This document shows positions 26,986-34,689 of a stretch of DNA of 64,000 nt, in pieces (positions within the stretch are counted from its first letter, which is position 1; every line of letters begins with the position of its first letter). The stretch comes from Solen grandis (Eukaryota; Mollusca; Bivalvia; Adapedonta; Solenidae): positions 38,305,666 to 38,369,665 of the forward strand of contig CM037785.1 of assembly GCA_021229015.1 (NCBI GenBank), read 5' to 3'. The position numbers and the translations under genes are program-made. Below the pieces are notes generated by a model. It searched no databases. It saw nothing but the letters and a program-made list of their open reading frames with translations, and was not told the DNA's origin.

Positions 26986-29900
26986 TTCAGAAAAGACGGA
27001 TAAGAACTAGTTCAATATATCTATATTGTTTGGTGGATTTTTTAATCCCTGATTGTCTGGCATCTCAATGTCATTTCAAAATTCAAATTTCATTTGTTTA
27101 AAAAAGTATAGGTATGATTTGAGTTATGGAATGCAATATTAATTCAAATTCTTAATTCTATTTAATTTAAAACCTCTGAAAAATGGGAAGAAAGAAAGCG
27201 ACCTCGCTGTTGAAAATGTGGGTACTACTGCATGGTAGCTTTCACGTGGTTGATACATGAGGAAGCCGAAACACTCGGACAGAACTCACGTTTCTGAATG
27301 GGCGACAAAATTCTTTTTCACAAAATCGTACCACCTTGGGTTGAACATAATTGATAACAGATTATCAGCTTGTATGAAAAATCCCACTATATTTCCGATA
27401 TGTAGTACACACCCCGAAAAAGGATTTGGAACGTTTCCTGTTGGTGATGGTCTAACAACTTTATTTCAGTGAAGCCATTCAAGTACAATCCCGACGTGGA
27501 GATGTTCATTGTGGCCCCACTATACAGTCTACCATGGCCGGCCGTCCTAGCCTCAGCTGGACTGGGCTTCAGCCTCTCCCTCCTCTTTTTCATGGATCAA
27601 AACATCTCAAGCGCCCTTGTGAACTCACCCTCCAACAAGTAACTACTTCACCCCTCTCTCACTCTCTCTCTCTCTCTCTCACTCTCTCTCACTCTCTCTC
27701 TCTCGTTGTTTTTCTCCTTTCTTTCAGTTCTTTTATTATTTTCTTTAAATGCATCTTTTTCTCTCCCTTTCTAGTAGAAATAACGTCAAGCAATGAGAAC
27801 AAAATAATTAAATACAAGCGCTGAAATACCCACTGTTATCTTTGCCAGGTTAAAGAAAGGAGATGCGTATCACTGGGACCTGTTCGTGGTAGCCATTATC
27901 AACGGATTCCTGTCTATCTTCACCTTCCCGTGGGTTCATGCTGCCTTACCCCACTCCCCACTGCATGTTAAAGCGCTTGCGGACATGGAGGACCGAGTTG
28001 ATCAGGGCCATGTGACACAAATGTGCGTTTGAGAAACATCAACAACAACAAAAAAAAAAAAAACTCTTGCATATTTAAACTTTTGAAATTAATTTATATT
28101 TTGAAAAATTCGAGGGTGAACCTTGGGGGTCTTTTTTTTTGCTTAGGTAAAAAAAAAAATCCGTCTCTGGTCTCCGACCCTCTTTTTTAACGACCGACCC
28201 TGGAGGTTTTTTCTACCTTTCCGCCTTTAAAAGAAATCCCTTTTTTACCTTTCGTTTCATAATAGAAAAAAAAAAGAAAAAGAAAAACTCCCGACCTACC
28301 GACCATCTTTTTATTTGGTGGAGGCCAAAACGGATTTTTTTGGCCTTAGGTGAAACGTTCCGCCGACAATACTTCAATTATGTGGAGGACTTTGTTTACG
28401 AGTCAGATACAGTACTGCTGATATTTCGCGACCTGGGGTCGAACCCATGACCTCCCGGTGCGGACACGTATCCACTCGATCACTGGTTACCAGTGTTCCC
28501 TATATGAATAACACCTCTATAATAGTTCTGTATTTGATTAATTTTAAGTATATCAAAATAATGAAATGTGAACGTTATTTAATGTTGCAGTGTCGTTCAC
28601 GTGAGAGAGACGAGACTGACAGGGATTATCTCTCATGTCCTTATCGGACTCTCGTTGTTTCTACTTCCGTATCCGATGTCCTACATCCCGGCCCCAGTTT
28701 TAGACGGTCTGTTCCTGTACGTGGCGATAACTGCTCTGTTTGGAAACCAGCTGTTTGACAGAATCTTACTCTTCTTTACAGAGCAAGTAAGTTATAAAAT
28801 TGTGAAATTGCAGTATTGGACAGTGAAATAGGATTTGGACGGATATACGCGAGGCTTGGAAACCGATCGTTTTTTTTTTTTTTTTTTTTTTCTGGACGAT
28901 TTTCAGTACTGTATACAGTAAAGCTCACTTATAACGAAATTATGGGGACCTTGCAAATTATTTTGTCTTATCCGAATTTTGTCTTATCCATATAACGAAA
29001 TTTTCGTTATAAGTGTTTACATATAACGAAATTTCGTTATACACCCTATTCTTGATACAAATAAAAAAGATTAAGAAGTTATGTAAAAAGACACAGCAAA
29101 TCTTTAAGTAATTTTAATAAACTCCCCCAAGTGTCAATGAATGTTTAAAAGGAGAATATATTGTGAAAAAGGCTTTGCTCTTGTTTTAAAAAAAAATTCC
29201 AGTTGAATATTAGTGGAAAACTTATTATATATTAAGAACATGTACACCGACGGCAAGTTCTAACCAATAATTTTTAATTTATAAATTATCTCAAAACCTT
29301 GGAAATTGTAAGAATCAAATTTAATTTCGTTTTCGTGTATGCGAAAGATGGACAAGTGGTTGCTAATTACACTGGCAGTAGGCTATGATGTAAGTCAAAG
29401 TCAAAACAGATAGTTTAAAAAGTGATTAGTGTATCTAGGATTCTATATACAGGTGTATAGAATCCCTGTTATATCTACGAAGAACTTTTGAAAAGTCGCT
29501 TATGTTAATGTCGAAATGTTGATGCATTTTAAACAAGCACATAAAATAAAAAAATCAAATGATCAATTAGTCAATAGATCGATCAATCAATCAACTTATG
29601 TTAGTAATTTACGGATCAAAAATTATACGCCAGATGCCATATTTTTCCTAGTTACTCCCCCTGTTTGATCCAATTATTGCTCTTGAACTATCAATATATA
29701 CCGGATTTACTTGAAAGAAGATTGACAAGATTTCATTGTAGGTTTGGATAATTAGAATATAATACATACATAATAACTTACTCCCATGTATGTGAGTGAC
29801 GTACCTTAATCGTTCACACAAAACTTCCTTTCTGCTAGCTTCAATTGATATCAATAGCATGCTTACATAATCGGGTGCTGTTTGCCGCCACTTAAGAGGC

Positions 29901-30760
29901 ACTTGTCAAACTGTGATAATGACGGGCACTTTTGTATTAAGCGAACCATTTTACAGGTAAACTTAAGTATAGGGACCTAAAAATCCTTTTGTCTTAGCCG
30001 ATTTTTCACTATATCCGATTTAGGCGGTCGGGAGTCAATAGAAATAATGAAGGAAACAGTCGGGGGATAGTTTTCCTTTTGTTTTAAGCGATCTTTTGTC
30101 TTATCCGAGTTCGTTCTAAGTGAGCTTTACTGTATATATTACTGTTATTGAGGGCGGGGGACAAGAAAATCTCCCGGGGAATCTCGAAGTTAGTCTTTAA
30201 ACTGATAATCTGTGAGGTGCTTTGATTCGGAAGTTGGTGTTTGAACTGCATACCAAAGGTATTTCTTGATTTTTGGTTACTATATTTGTATTTTCATACA
30301 GACTGTAACTCCAGTCTAATCACTATGTCACTTCAAAGGCATAAATCTGATCGAGTCTCTTAAATGACTTCCATTACTATATTCAACATGTATACTTAAT
30401 TCTGTTAGAAACTAGATTATGTATCGCACAAGAAATTCCACTTTCGGAGCTCCGTATCTGATGCTTTCTTTTCATTGTCAGATTCCATTACTAACGTCTG
30501 AATGCGTCCCATGGGTTTATTCGGCTGAAAATTAGTGTGGTTACAAGCGGACATGTCTATACGTGTAATCATTTAACCTCTTGTTTGCAGTCGGCCTACC
30601 CCCCGAATCACTACATCCGGCGGGTTCCGCAGCGCCAAGTGCACATATTCACCTCCCTCCAGCTTGTCCAGCTCCTGGTTCTGTGCGTCTTTGGGTTCTC
30701 TCCTATTCCTTACATGAAGATCATCTTCCCCATCCTCCTGATGTTCCTGATGCCTATACG
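13497..30760 (+). CDS. SLC4A11: SLC4A11-like bicarbonate-transporter-family membrane protein (partial gene, 12 exons)
   Basis: The exons 13497-13715, 14190-14271, 16369-16491, 16677-16790, 24132-24264, 24765-24838, 26431-26644, 26752-26858, 27470-27638, 27849-28022, 28591-28786 and 30591-30760 all have AG/GT borders. They splice in frame to 1775 nt, about 591 codons. The product is a multi-span transporter of the SLC4 fold. Vertebrate SLC4A11 is a plasma-membrane protein studied for H+/OH-, NH3, water and borate transport; the substrate here is unknown. SLC4A11 rather than anion exchanger or NBC is indicated by [76 protein letters not shown] and [20 protein letters not shown], which match my recollection of the vertebrate protein closely. 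About 300 N-terminal residues and the short last exon after MPIR are missing, probably in gaps or outside the window. No frameshift or stop was found in any exon, so the gene looks functional. Confidence 0.93.
13716..14189 (+). other. Intron a-b
   Basis: 474-bp intron. It contains a C-run and TCTC stretch at about 14015-14036. Nothing else was recognised. Confidence 0.8.
14190..14271 (+). CDS. SLC4A11: SLC4A11-like exon b
   Basis: 82 nt, acceptor TACTTCCAG, donor GTAGGT. It encodes [20 protein letters not shown] and ends in the first base of a Gly codon, completed by the next exon as DG-IIGNK. This is the linker into the first membrane span. Confidence 0.85.
14388..14641 (+). repeat. tRNA-derived SINE, full length with poly-A tail
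   Basis: The tRNA-like head has an A box (TAGCGTAGTGGTAACGCGC from 14398) and a decayed B box (GGTGCAATTCCTGG at 14441-14454). A unique body follows, then a 23-bp A-tail ending at 14641. It sits in the plus orientation inside the b-c intron of the SLC4A11-like gene. Confidence 0.75.
15170..15320. promoter_or_regulatory. GC-rich intronic patch with paired CCAAT boxes
   Basis: Inside intron b-c the sequence CGCGCGCCGGG (15177-15187) is followed by GCCAATCAGAG and ACCAATCAGACG about 40 bp apart. This is unusual in the AT-rich surroundings. CCAAT pairs with a GC-rich stretch can mark promoters, so an internal start of the gene is possible, but there is no TATA box or other proof. Confidence 0.25.
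15790..16115 (-). repeat. SINE, degenerate, minus orientation
   Basis: Starts with TTTAACGTCCCACCGACAGT (the reverse complement of the tail seen at 12762) and includes the shared body motif ATGTGGCATGATACCA (also at 22427, 22817 and 50760). It ends in a decayed tRNA-like head (GGGGATCTAACCTACGAC). Confidence 0.65.
16369..16491 (+). CDS. SLC4A11: SLC4A11-like exon c (first membrane span)
   Basis: 123 nt, acceptor TATTTTTCAG, donor GTACGA. It encodes [13 protein letters not shown] followed by the hydrophobic [16 protein letters not shown] and [11 protein letters not shown]. The FLYFACxLPxIAFG core is a hallmark of the SLC4 family. Confidence 0.93.
16642..16673. repeat. (TTA)n microsatellite next to an acceptor
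   Basis: About ten TTA/TAT repeats lie directly before the ATCTAG acceptor of exon d, taking the place of a normal polypyrimidine tract. Confidence 0.85.
16677..16790 (+). CDS. SLC4A11: SLC4A11-like exon d
   Basis: 114 nt, acceptor ATCTAG after a TTA microsatellite, donor GTAAGT. It encodes [20 protein letters not shown], the conserved [15 protein letters not shown] stretch of SLC4 proteins that includes the half-helix region lining the substrate site. A 7.3-kb intron follows. Confidence 0.93.
17335..19495. mobile_element. Foldback element with long inverted arms made of ~125-bp tandem units
   Basis: The left arm (about 17340-18300) and right arm (about 18960-19495) are reverse complements. 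For example TGATTATATTGAGTCA at 17381 pairs with TGACTCAATATAATCA at 19428, and GGAACGCC at 17348 pairs with the matching sequence near 19475. Both arms are imperfect tandem repeats of a ~125-bp unit containing GATAAAACTATACATGG, TTATTATATAAAGG and ATTACCGATATGTAAATAT. The left arm has about eight units and the right about four. The centre (18300-18960) is non-repetitive and holds the GC-rich hairpin. No coding sequence. It lies in the 7.3-kb intron between exons d and e. Confidence 0.75.
18754..18855. repeat. GC-rich imperfect hairpin with GAGACCGG repeats
   Basis: CTACTAAAAGACGG on the left pairs with CCGGCTTTTAGTAG on the right. The space between is filled with alternating CGGTCTCCG and CGGAGACCG motifs that can pair with each other. 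It is a strong local GC contrast in AT-rich sequence. Confidence 0.7.
19496..20640. other. Intronic spacer
   Basis: No gene recognised. From about 20460 it contains loosely spaced ATGATG(C/T)TCA-like motifs that appear to be decayed flanks of the 21-bp minisatellite. Confidence 0.5.
20660..21735. repeat. 21-bp minisatellite, about 50 copies
   Basis: The unit is GATGCTATTTTAGTATTATA plus one base (G or T). Variants are TTATAG, TTATAT and TTATGT ends. A few units are 1-2 bases short. The array continues in decayed form on both sides. Confidence 0.95.
22320..22470 (-). repeat. SINE fragment
   Basis: Contains ATGTGGCATGATACCATACC and CAGTCACATT, the body motif shared with the copies at 15905, 22813 and 50755. 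It is truncated at both sides. Confidence 0.6.
22560..23200 (-). repeat. SINE interrupted by a second, tRNA-Ser/Leu-like SINE
   Basis: The outer SINE runs from about 22560 through ATGTGGCATGATACCATACC (22817) and resumes after 23130 (CTATTCCTGGAACT, then AGCAATAAGTAAGGGAGC). The inner SINE (about 22880-23130, minus strand) has a good A box (GTGGCCGAGAGGGTAAAG) and a perfect B box (GGTTCGAATCC; 23063-23075 on plus as GGGATTCGAACCC). CTATTCCTG(A/G)AACT flanks it on both sides as a target-site duplication. The acceptor stem does not pair, so it is not a functional tRNA gene. Confidence 0.75.
23600..23960. repeat. Degenerate ~21-bp repeat array
   Basis: Repeats of TTTGAACATCATATAACGAT with much drift, changing to GCATCATA units towards the end. 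Its reverse complement (ATGATGTTCAAA) resembles decayed units around the 20660-21735 minisatellite, so the two arrays may be inverted relatives. Confidence 0.75.
24132..24264 (+). CDS. SLC4A11: SLC4A11-like exon e
   Basis: 133 nt, acceptor GTTACAG, donor GTACTT. It encodes [19 protein letters not shown] and the hydrophobic [16 protein letters not shown]. The acidic CEDxDLDF motif is characteristic of the SLC4A11 branch. Confidence 0.92.
24765..24838 (+). CDS. SLC4A11: SLC4A11-like exon f
   Basis: 74 nt, acceptor TTCATTTCAG, donor GTACGA. It encodes [20 protein letters not shown] and then KDAVK, strongly conserved across SLC4. The following intron contains the 61-bp minisatellite. Confidence 0.92.
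25015..26012. repeat. 61-bp minisatellite, about 16 copies
   Basis: The unit contains TCATATTGGCGGTCATATA, TTGATAGTTTCAATGTTTAG and TGGTAGTCTTATATTGGAAG. The central copies differ by a few substitutions (TTGATAG/TCGATAG, GTGA/GTGG) and the last four are more diverged. It lies entirely in intron f-g. Confidence 0.95.
26431..26644 (+). CDS. SLC4A11: SLC4A11-like exon g (extracellular loop, N-glycosylation sites)
   Basis: 214 nt, acceptor TTCTTTACAG, donor GTGAGT. It encodes a variable loop with three N-glycosylation sequons in 11 residues (NVS, NTS, NDS) and two Cys, then the span [20 protein letters not shown]. The glycosylated large extracellular loop is expected at this place in SLC4A11. 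Confidence 0.9.
26752..26858 (+). CDS. SLC4A11: SLC4A11-like exon h
   Basis: 107 nt, acceptor ATCTTCTGCAG, donor GTATGT. It encodes [20 protein letters not shown] and [12 protein letters not shown]. The R-E-I/L-L-x-D-x-A-L-P-x-A-V-L motif is conserved in SLC4 proteins. Confidence 0.92.
26954..26987. repeat. (GT)n microsatellite
   Basis: About 34 bp of GT with one GTAT interruption, in intron h-i. Confidence 0.9.
27470..27638 (+). CDS. SLC4A11: SLC4A11-like exon i
   Basis: 169 nt, acceptor TTTATTTCAG, donor GTAACT. It encodes [17 protein letters not shown], a hydrophobic span [20 protein letters not shown] and VNSPSNK. The FFxxQNxxxALVNxPxN signature is an SLC4 hallmark. Confidence 0.93.
27653..27704. 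repeat. (CT)n microsatellite
   Basis: About 52 bp of CT with ACTC interruptions, starting 14 bp after the exon i donor. Confidence 0.9.
27849..28022 (+). CDS. SLC4A11: SLC4A11-like exon j
   Basis: 174 nt, acceptor CTTTGCCAG, donor GTGCGT. It encodes [40 protein letters not shown] and [13 protein letters not shown]. The Y-H-W-D-L and PW-x-HAA-x-PHSPLHV motifs are near-invariant in SLC4A11. Confidence 0.94.
28345..28500 (-). repeat. SINE fragment with tRNA-like head
   Basis: Read on the minus strand it has a B-box-like GGGTTCGACCCC (plus GGGGTCGAACCC, 28437-28448) and an upstream decayed head. The distal part includes the CCGCCGACAATACTTCAATTA tail related to 15800. Confidence 0.6.
28591..28786 (+). 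CDS. SLC4A11: SLC4A11-like exon k
   Basis: 196 nt, acceptor AATGTTGCAG, donor GTAAGT, ending in phase 0. It encodes [40 protein letters not shown] and [15 protein letters not shown]. The VxETRLTG and I-P-x-P-V-L-x-GLFLY motifs are typical of the family. Confidence 0.94.
28916..30132. mobile_element. Pogo/Tigger-like non-autonomous DNA transposon with TA duplication
   Basis: The element starts CAGTAAAGCTCACTTATAAC and ends with the matching inverted sequence (GTGAGCTTTACTG at 30120-30132). It is flanked by TA at 28914-28915 and 30133-30134. Sub-terminal ATAACGAAA(T/A)TTTCGTTAT palindromes near 29000 and TCTTATCCGA motifs near both ends are typical of pogo-type transposons. At 1217 bp and with no transposase it needs a partner in trans. 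It sits in intron k-l. Confidence 0.8.
30591..30760 (+). CDS. SLC4A11: SLC4A11-like exon l (last visible exon)
   Basis: 170 nt, acceptor CTTGTTTGCAG, donor GTAAGA. It encodes [40 protein letters not shown] and LMFLMPIR, leaving two bases (CG) of a split codon. Vertebrate SLC4A11 continues for about 25 residues in one more exon. That exon is not visible downstream; the 100-N gap begins 35 bp later. Confidence 0.93.
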
Positions 30761-30795
30761 GTAAGATACGTTTGCTGGCTGTGGGTTTAACGTCC

Positions 30796-30895
30796 NNNNN
30801 NNNNNNNNNNNNNNNNNNNNNNNNNNNNNNNNNNNNNNNNNNNNNNNNNNNNNNNNNNNNNNNNNNNNNNNNNNNNNNNNNNNNNNNNNNNNNNN
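30796..30895. other. Assembly gap (100 N)
   Basis: 100 N, 35 bp after exon l. The preceding GGCTGTGGGTTTAACGTCC matches the SINE terminus, so a SINE probably begins at the gap. Confidence 0.99.
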
Positions 30896-31504
30896 ATTAA
30901 TAGCATCTTATCCTCTATAGAGAAGGATAGATTTTGCATTCATGACTTTTTTCTTACTTTTTTTGGTGGTATAATGGAATAAATGGGAAATGGAATAAAT
31001 CTGTATCCTGTTACAGAGAGAAATTATATATATATGAACAAGTGTTTGACAAAATATATAAATATGCATCATACAGTGGAAACCACGTAATCCGGACTCA
31101 CGGTGTGAAATCCGGACCCCTGTAAATAAGGAAATCCTGTGTGAAATCAGGATCTTTTATACACCGGGTTCTTTTTAATCCGGAATCCTCTCTAAACTGG
31201 GCTTTTTTTTCTCCATGCATTCCATCCCGAGCATTTTTTTTTTTTTTATTTTGCCGTACATTAATTATCTTTTACTCTGTAATCCGGATAAACTGTTTTG
31301 GTATAGTGCCTTTTTTTCCATTATGGTACAATATATAACATAATAAGAGACTTAATAATGTACGTAAGTATTTACTATTTAAAGACACGTTTAATGTATT
31401 ATTTATCTCTCTCTTAATACTAATAGTCATTATTGTGCCAATCCGTATTGGAATTTTAATCATTTGCACTGAAGCAGGAAGTTTTGTTGCAGAAGCTCAA
31501 ACAA

Positions 31505-32174
31505 AATCATCGGCGATGTGGAAATTGACAAATTCTTCTGATGGTTACCAATGTTTGGGCCAAAATGACGGAACAGACCCATGAGAAATGGCATTTATTG
31601 ATTTACTGGGCATAGGGGATGGTTCGTAAAGTTGAACGTTCACTTATGAATCGGCTATGGTTACTGTGTCCCGCGAAAAAAAACAACAACAAAAAACCTT
31701 GAATCCTTGAATAATCTGAACTTCACCGAATTTGAAATATATCCCCGTATATTAAGGGAGTACTTGCGAACCATCCCATGTGCCTCGGGGAATATTATGA
31801 GATTGTGATAATTTGATGTAGGAATTAGAGACAGAATCAAGAGAAGACTTTTGGGGTTCCAGTAATGTTTCGTGGTGCTGTTGACTGTCTTAGTCTAAGA
31901 TGGACCCAAACAACAACAAATTTAGAGCGCGCTTCGTAGACATTTTGGCGAATATTCGGGGATTCAACCACGAGATCGGGAATGTGTCACCGAAAGTTCA
32001 TAGAAAGGTCGTTGGACATTCGAATATTCCCGAATGTCCCCCCTGAGACATCGGCGAGAAATCACTTTAGGAAGCACTACGGATGCCCTCCAGGCCTGAA
32101 TACATCGGGAAAAATTTCAGTGCAATGTTATTCTCCCCGAGACCTCCCTATGGTTTCACATGGCTCGCGACGCT
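31505..32174 (+). mobile_element. MITE family copy A (truncated, no termini)
   Basis: Matches the interior of copies B (44660-45524) and C (52277-53135): shared blocks are GATGTGGAAAT, GAATTAGAGACA, TTAGTCTAAGATGG, GAGATCGGGAATGTGTCAC and CATGGCTCGCGACGC. It lacks both terminal inverted repeats and ends where the 32-bp satellite begins. Confidence 0.7.
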
Positions 32175-32179
32175 CCCAA

Positions 32180-34530
32180 ACCAAAAATGCAAAAGTAACC
32201 AAAATAGTATATCGCTAATCAAAAGTAACCAAAAAATTAAAGTAACCATAATGAATATGTCGCTTATGTAATAGTAACCAAAATGAATATATCGCTTATG
32301 TAATAGTAACCAAAATGAATATGTCGCTTATGTAAAAGTAACCAAAATGAATATATCGCTTATGCAAAAGTAACCAAAATGAATATATCGCTTATGTAAA
32401 AGTAACCAAAATGAATATATCGCTTATGCAAAAGTAACCAAAATGAATATGTCGCTTATGTAAAACCAAAATGAATAACTTCAATAAAATGAATATATCG
32501 CTTATGCAAAAGTAACCAAAATGAATATATCGCTTATGCAAAAGTAACCAAAATGAATATGTCGCTTAGGCAAAAGTAACCAAAATGAATATGTCGCTTA
32601 TGCAAAAGTAACCAAAATGAATATGTCGCTTATGCAAAAGTAACCAAAATGAATATGTCGCTTATGCAAAAGTAACCAAAATGAATATGTCGCTTATGCA
32701 AAAGTAACCAAAATGAATATGTCGCTTATGTAATAGTAACCAAAATGAATATATCGCTTATGTAATAGTAACCAAAATGAATATGTCGCTTATGCAAAAG
32801 TAACCAAAATGAATATATCGCTTATGCAAAAGTAACCAAAATGAATATGTCGCTTATGCAAAAGTAACCAAAATGAATATATCGCTTATGCAAAAGTAAC
32901 CAACATGAATATGTTGCTTATGCAAAAGTAACCAAAATGAATATGTTGCTTATGCAAAAGTAACCAAAATGAATATGTCGCTTATGCAAAAGTAACCAAA
33001 ATGAATATATCGCTTATGTAATAGTAACCAAAATGAATATGTCGCTTATGCAAAAGTAACCAAAATGAATATGTCGCTTATGCAAAAGTAACCATAATGA
33101 ATATATCGCTTATGTAATAGTAACCAAAATGAATATATCGCTTATGCAAAAGTAACCAAAGTGAATATATCGCTTATGCAAAAGTAACCATAATGAATAT
33201 GTTGCTTATGCAAAAGTAACCAAAATGAATATGTCGCTTATGCAAAAGTAACCAAAATGAATATGTCGCTTATGCAAAAGTAACCAAAATGAATATATCG
33301 CTTAAGCAAAAGTAACCAAAATGAATATGTCGCTTATGCAAAAGTAACCAAAATGAATATATCGCTTAAGCAAAAGTAACCAAAATGAATATATCGCTTA
33401 TGTAATAGTAACCAAAATGAATATATCGCTTATGTAATAGTAACCAAAATGAATATATCGCTTATGCAAAAGTAACCAAAGTGAATATATCGCTTTTGTA
33501 ATAGTAACCATAATGAATATGTCGCTTATGCAAAAGTAACCAAAATGAATATATCGCTTATGTAATAGTAACCAAAATGAATATGTCGCTTATGCAAAAG
33601 TAACCAAAATGAATATGTCGCTTATGCAAAAGTAACCAAAGTGAATATATCGCTTATGCAAAAGTAACCATAATGAATATGTTGCTTATGCAAAAGTAAC
33701 CAAAATGAATATGTCGCTTATGCAAAAGTAACCAAAATGAATATGTCGCTTATGCAAAAGTAACCAAAATGAATATATCGCTTAAGCAAAAGTAACCAAA
33801 ATGAATATGTCGCTTATGCAAAAGTAACCAAAATGAATATGTCCCTTATGATATAGTAACCATAATGAATATGTCGCTTAGGCAAAAGTAACCCAAATGA
33901 ATATGTCGCTTATGTTATAGTAACCAAAATGAATATGTCGCTTAGGCAAAAGTAACCAAAATGAATATGTTGCTTAGGCAAAAGTAACCAAAATGAATAT
34001 ATCGCTTATGCAAAAGTAACCAAAATGAATATGTCGCTTATGCAAAGGTAACCAAAATGAATATGTTCTTAGGCAAACGTAACCAAAATGAATATATCGC
34101 TTATGCAAAGTACCAAAATGAATATGTCGCTTAGGCAAAAGTAACCAAAATGAATATGTTGCTTATGCAAAAGTAACCAAAATGAATATGTCGCTTATGC
34201 AAAAGTAACCATAATGAATATGTCGCTTAGGCAAAAGTAACCAAAATGAATATGTCGCTTAGGCAAAAGTAACAAAATGAATATATCGCTTATGCAAAAG
34301 TAACAAAATGATATGTCGCTTAGGCAAAAGTAACCAAAATGAATATATCGCTTGGGCAAAAGTAACAAAATGAATATATCGCTTATGTAATAGTTACCAA
34401 AAGGAATATGTTGCTTATGTAACTGTAACCAAAATGAATATGTCGCTTATGTAATAGTAACCAAAATGAATATGTCGCTTATGTAATAATAACCAAAATG
34501 AATATGTCGCTTATGTTATAGTTACCAAAA
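32180..34530. repeat. 32-bp satellite, about 73 copies
   Basis: The unit core is AAGTAACCAAAATGAATAT followed by (A/G)TCGCTTATGCA or GTCGCTTATGTAAT. Two variable positions (ATATCG/ATGTCG and TGCAAAAG/TGTAATAG) and rare GTTGC or TTAAGC variants allow copies to be followed. The units at 33181-33360 recur exactly at 33661-33840, a 480-bp (15-unit) higher-order duplication. Units after 33840 are more diverged and carry indels. Confidence 0.97.
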
Positions 34531-34560
34531 CGAAAATAAAATAGCCTTTGTTTAGTTACA

Positions 34561-34682
34561 TTGAATCTTTTGTAAAGTATGAACAGTAGAATGCGATTCT
34601 ACCACCTATAAGATTTTAGGCGCCTAAAATCTTATAGGTGGTAGAATCGCATTCTATTATTCATGCTTTACAAAAGATTCAA
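34561..34682. repeat. 122-bp near-perfect palindrome, zero spacer
   Basis: Two 61-bp arms meet at AGGCGCCT (34618-34625). The 34 bases either side of the centre are exact complements. Only three mismatches occur, all in the outer 27 bases. The outer ends read TTGAATCTTTTGTAAAG and CTTTACAAAAGATTCAA. It starts about 30 bp after the 32-bp satellite. Confidence 0.95.
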
Positions 34683-34689
34683 GAACATG

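Noticed and set aside
32180..34530. CRISPR-like array
   Set aside because: Repeats are directly adjacent without unique spacers; this is a satellite in a eukaryotic genome.
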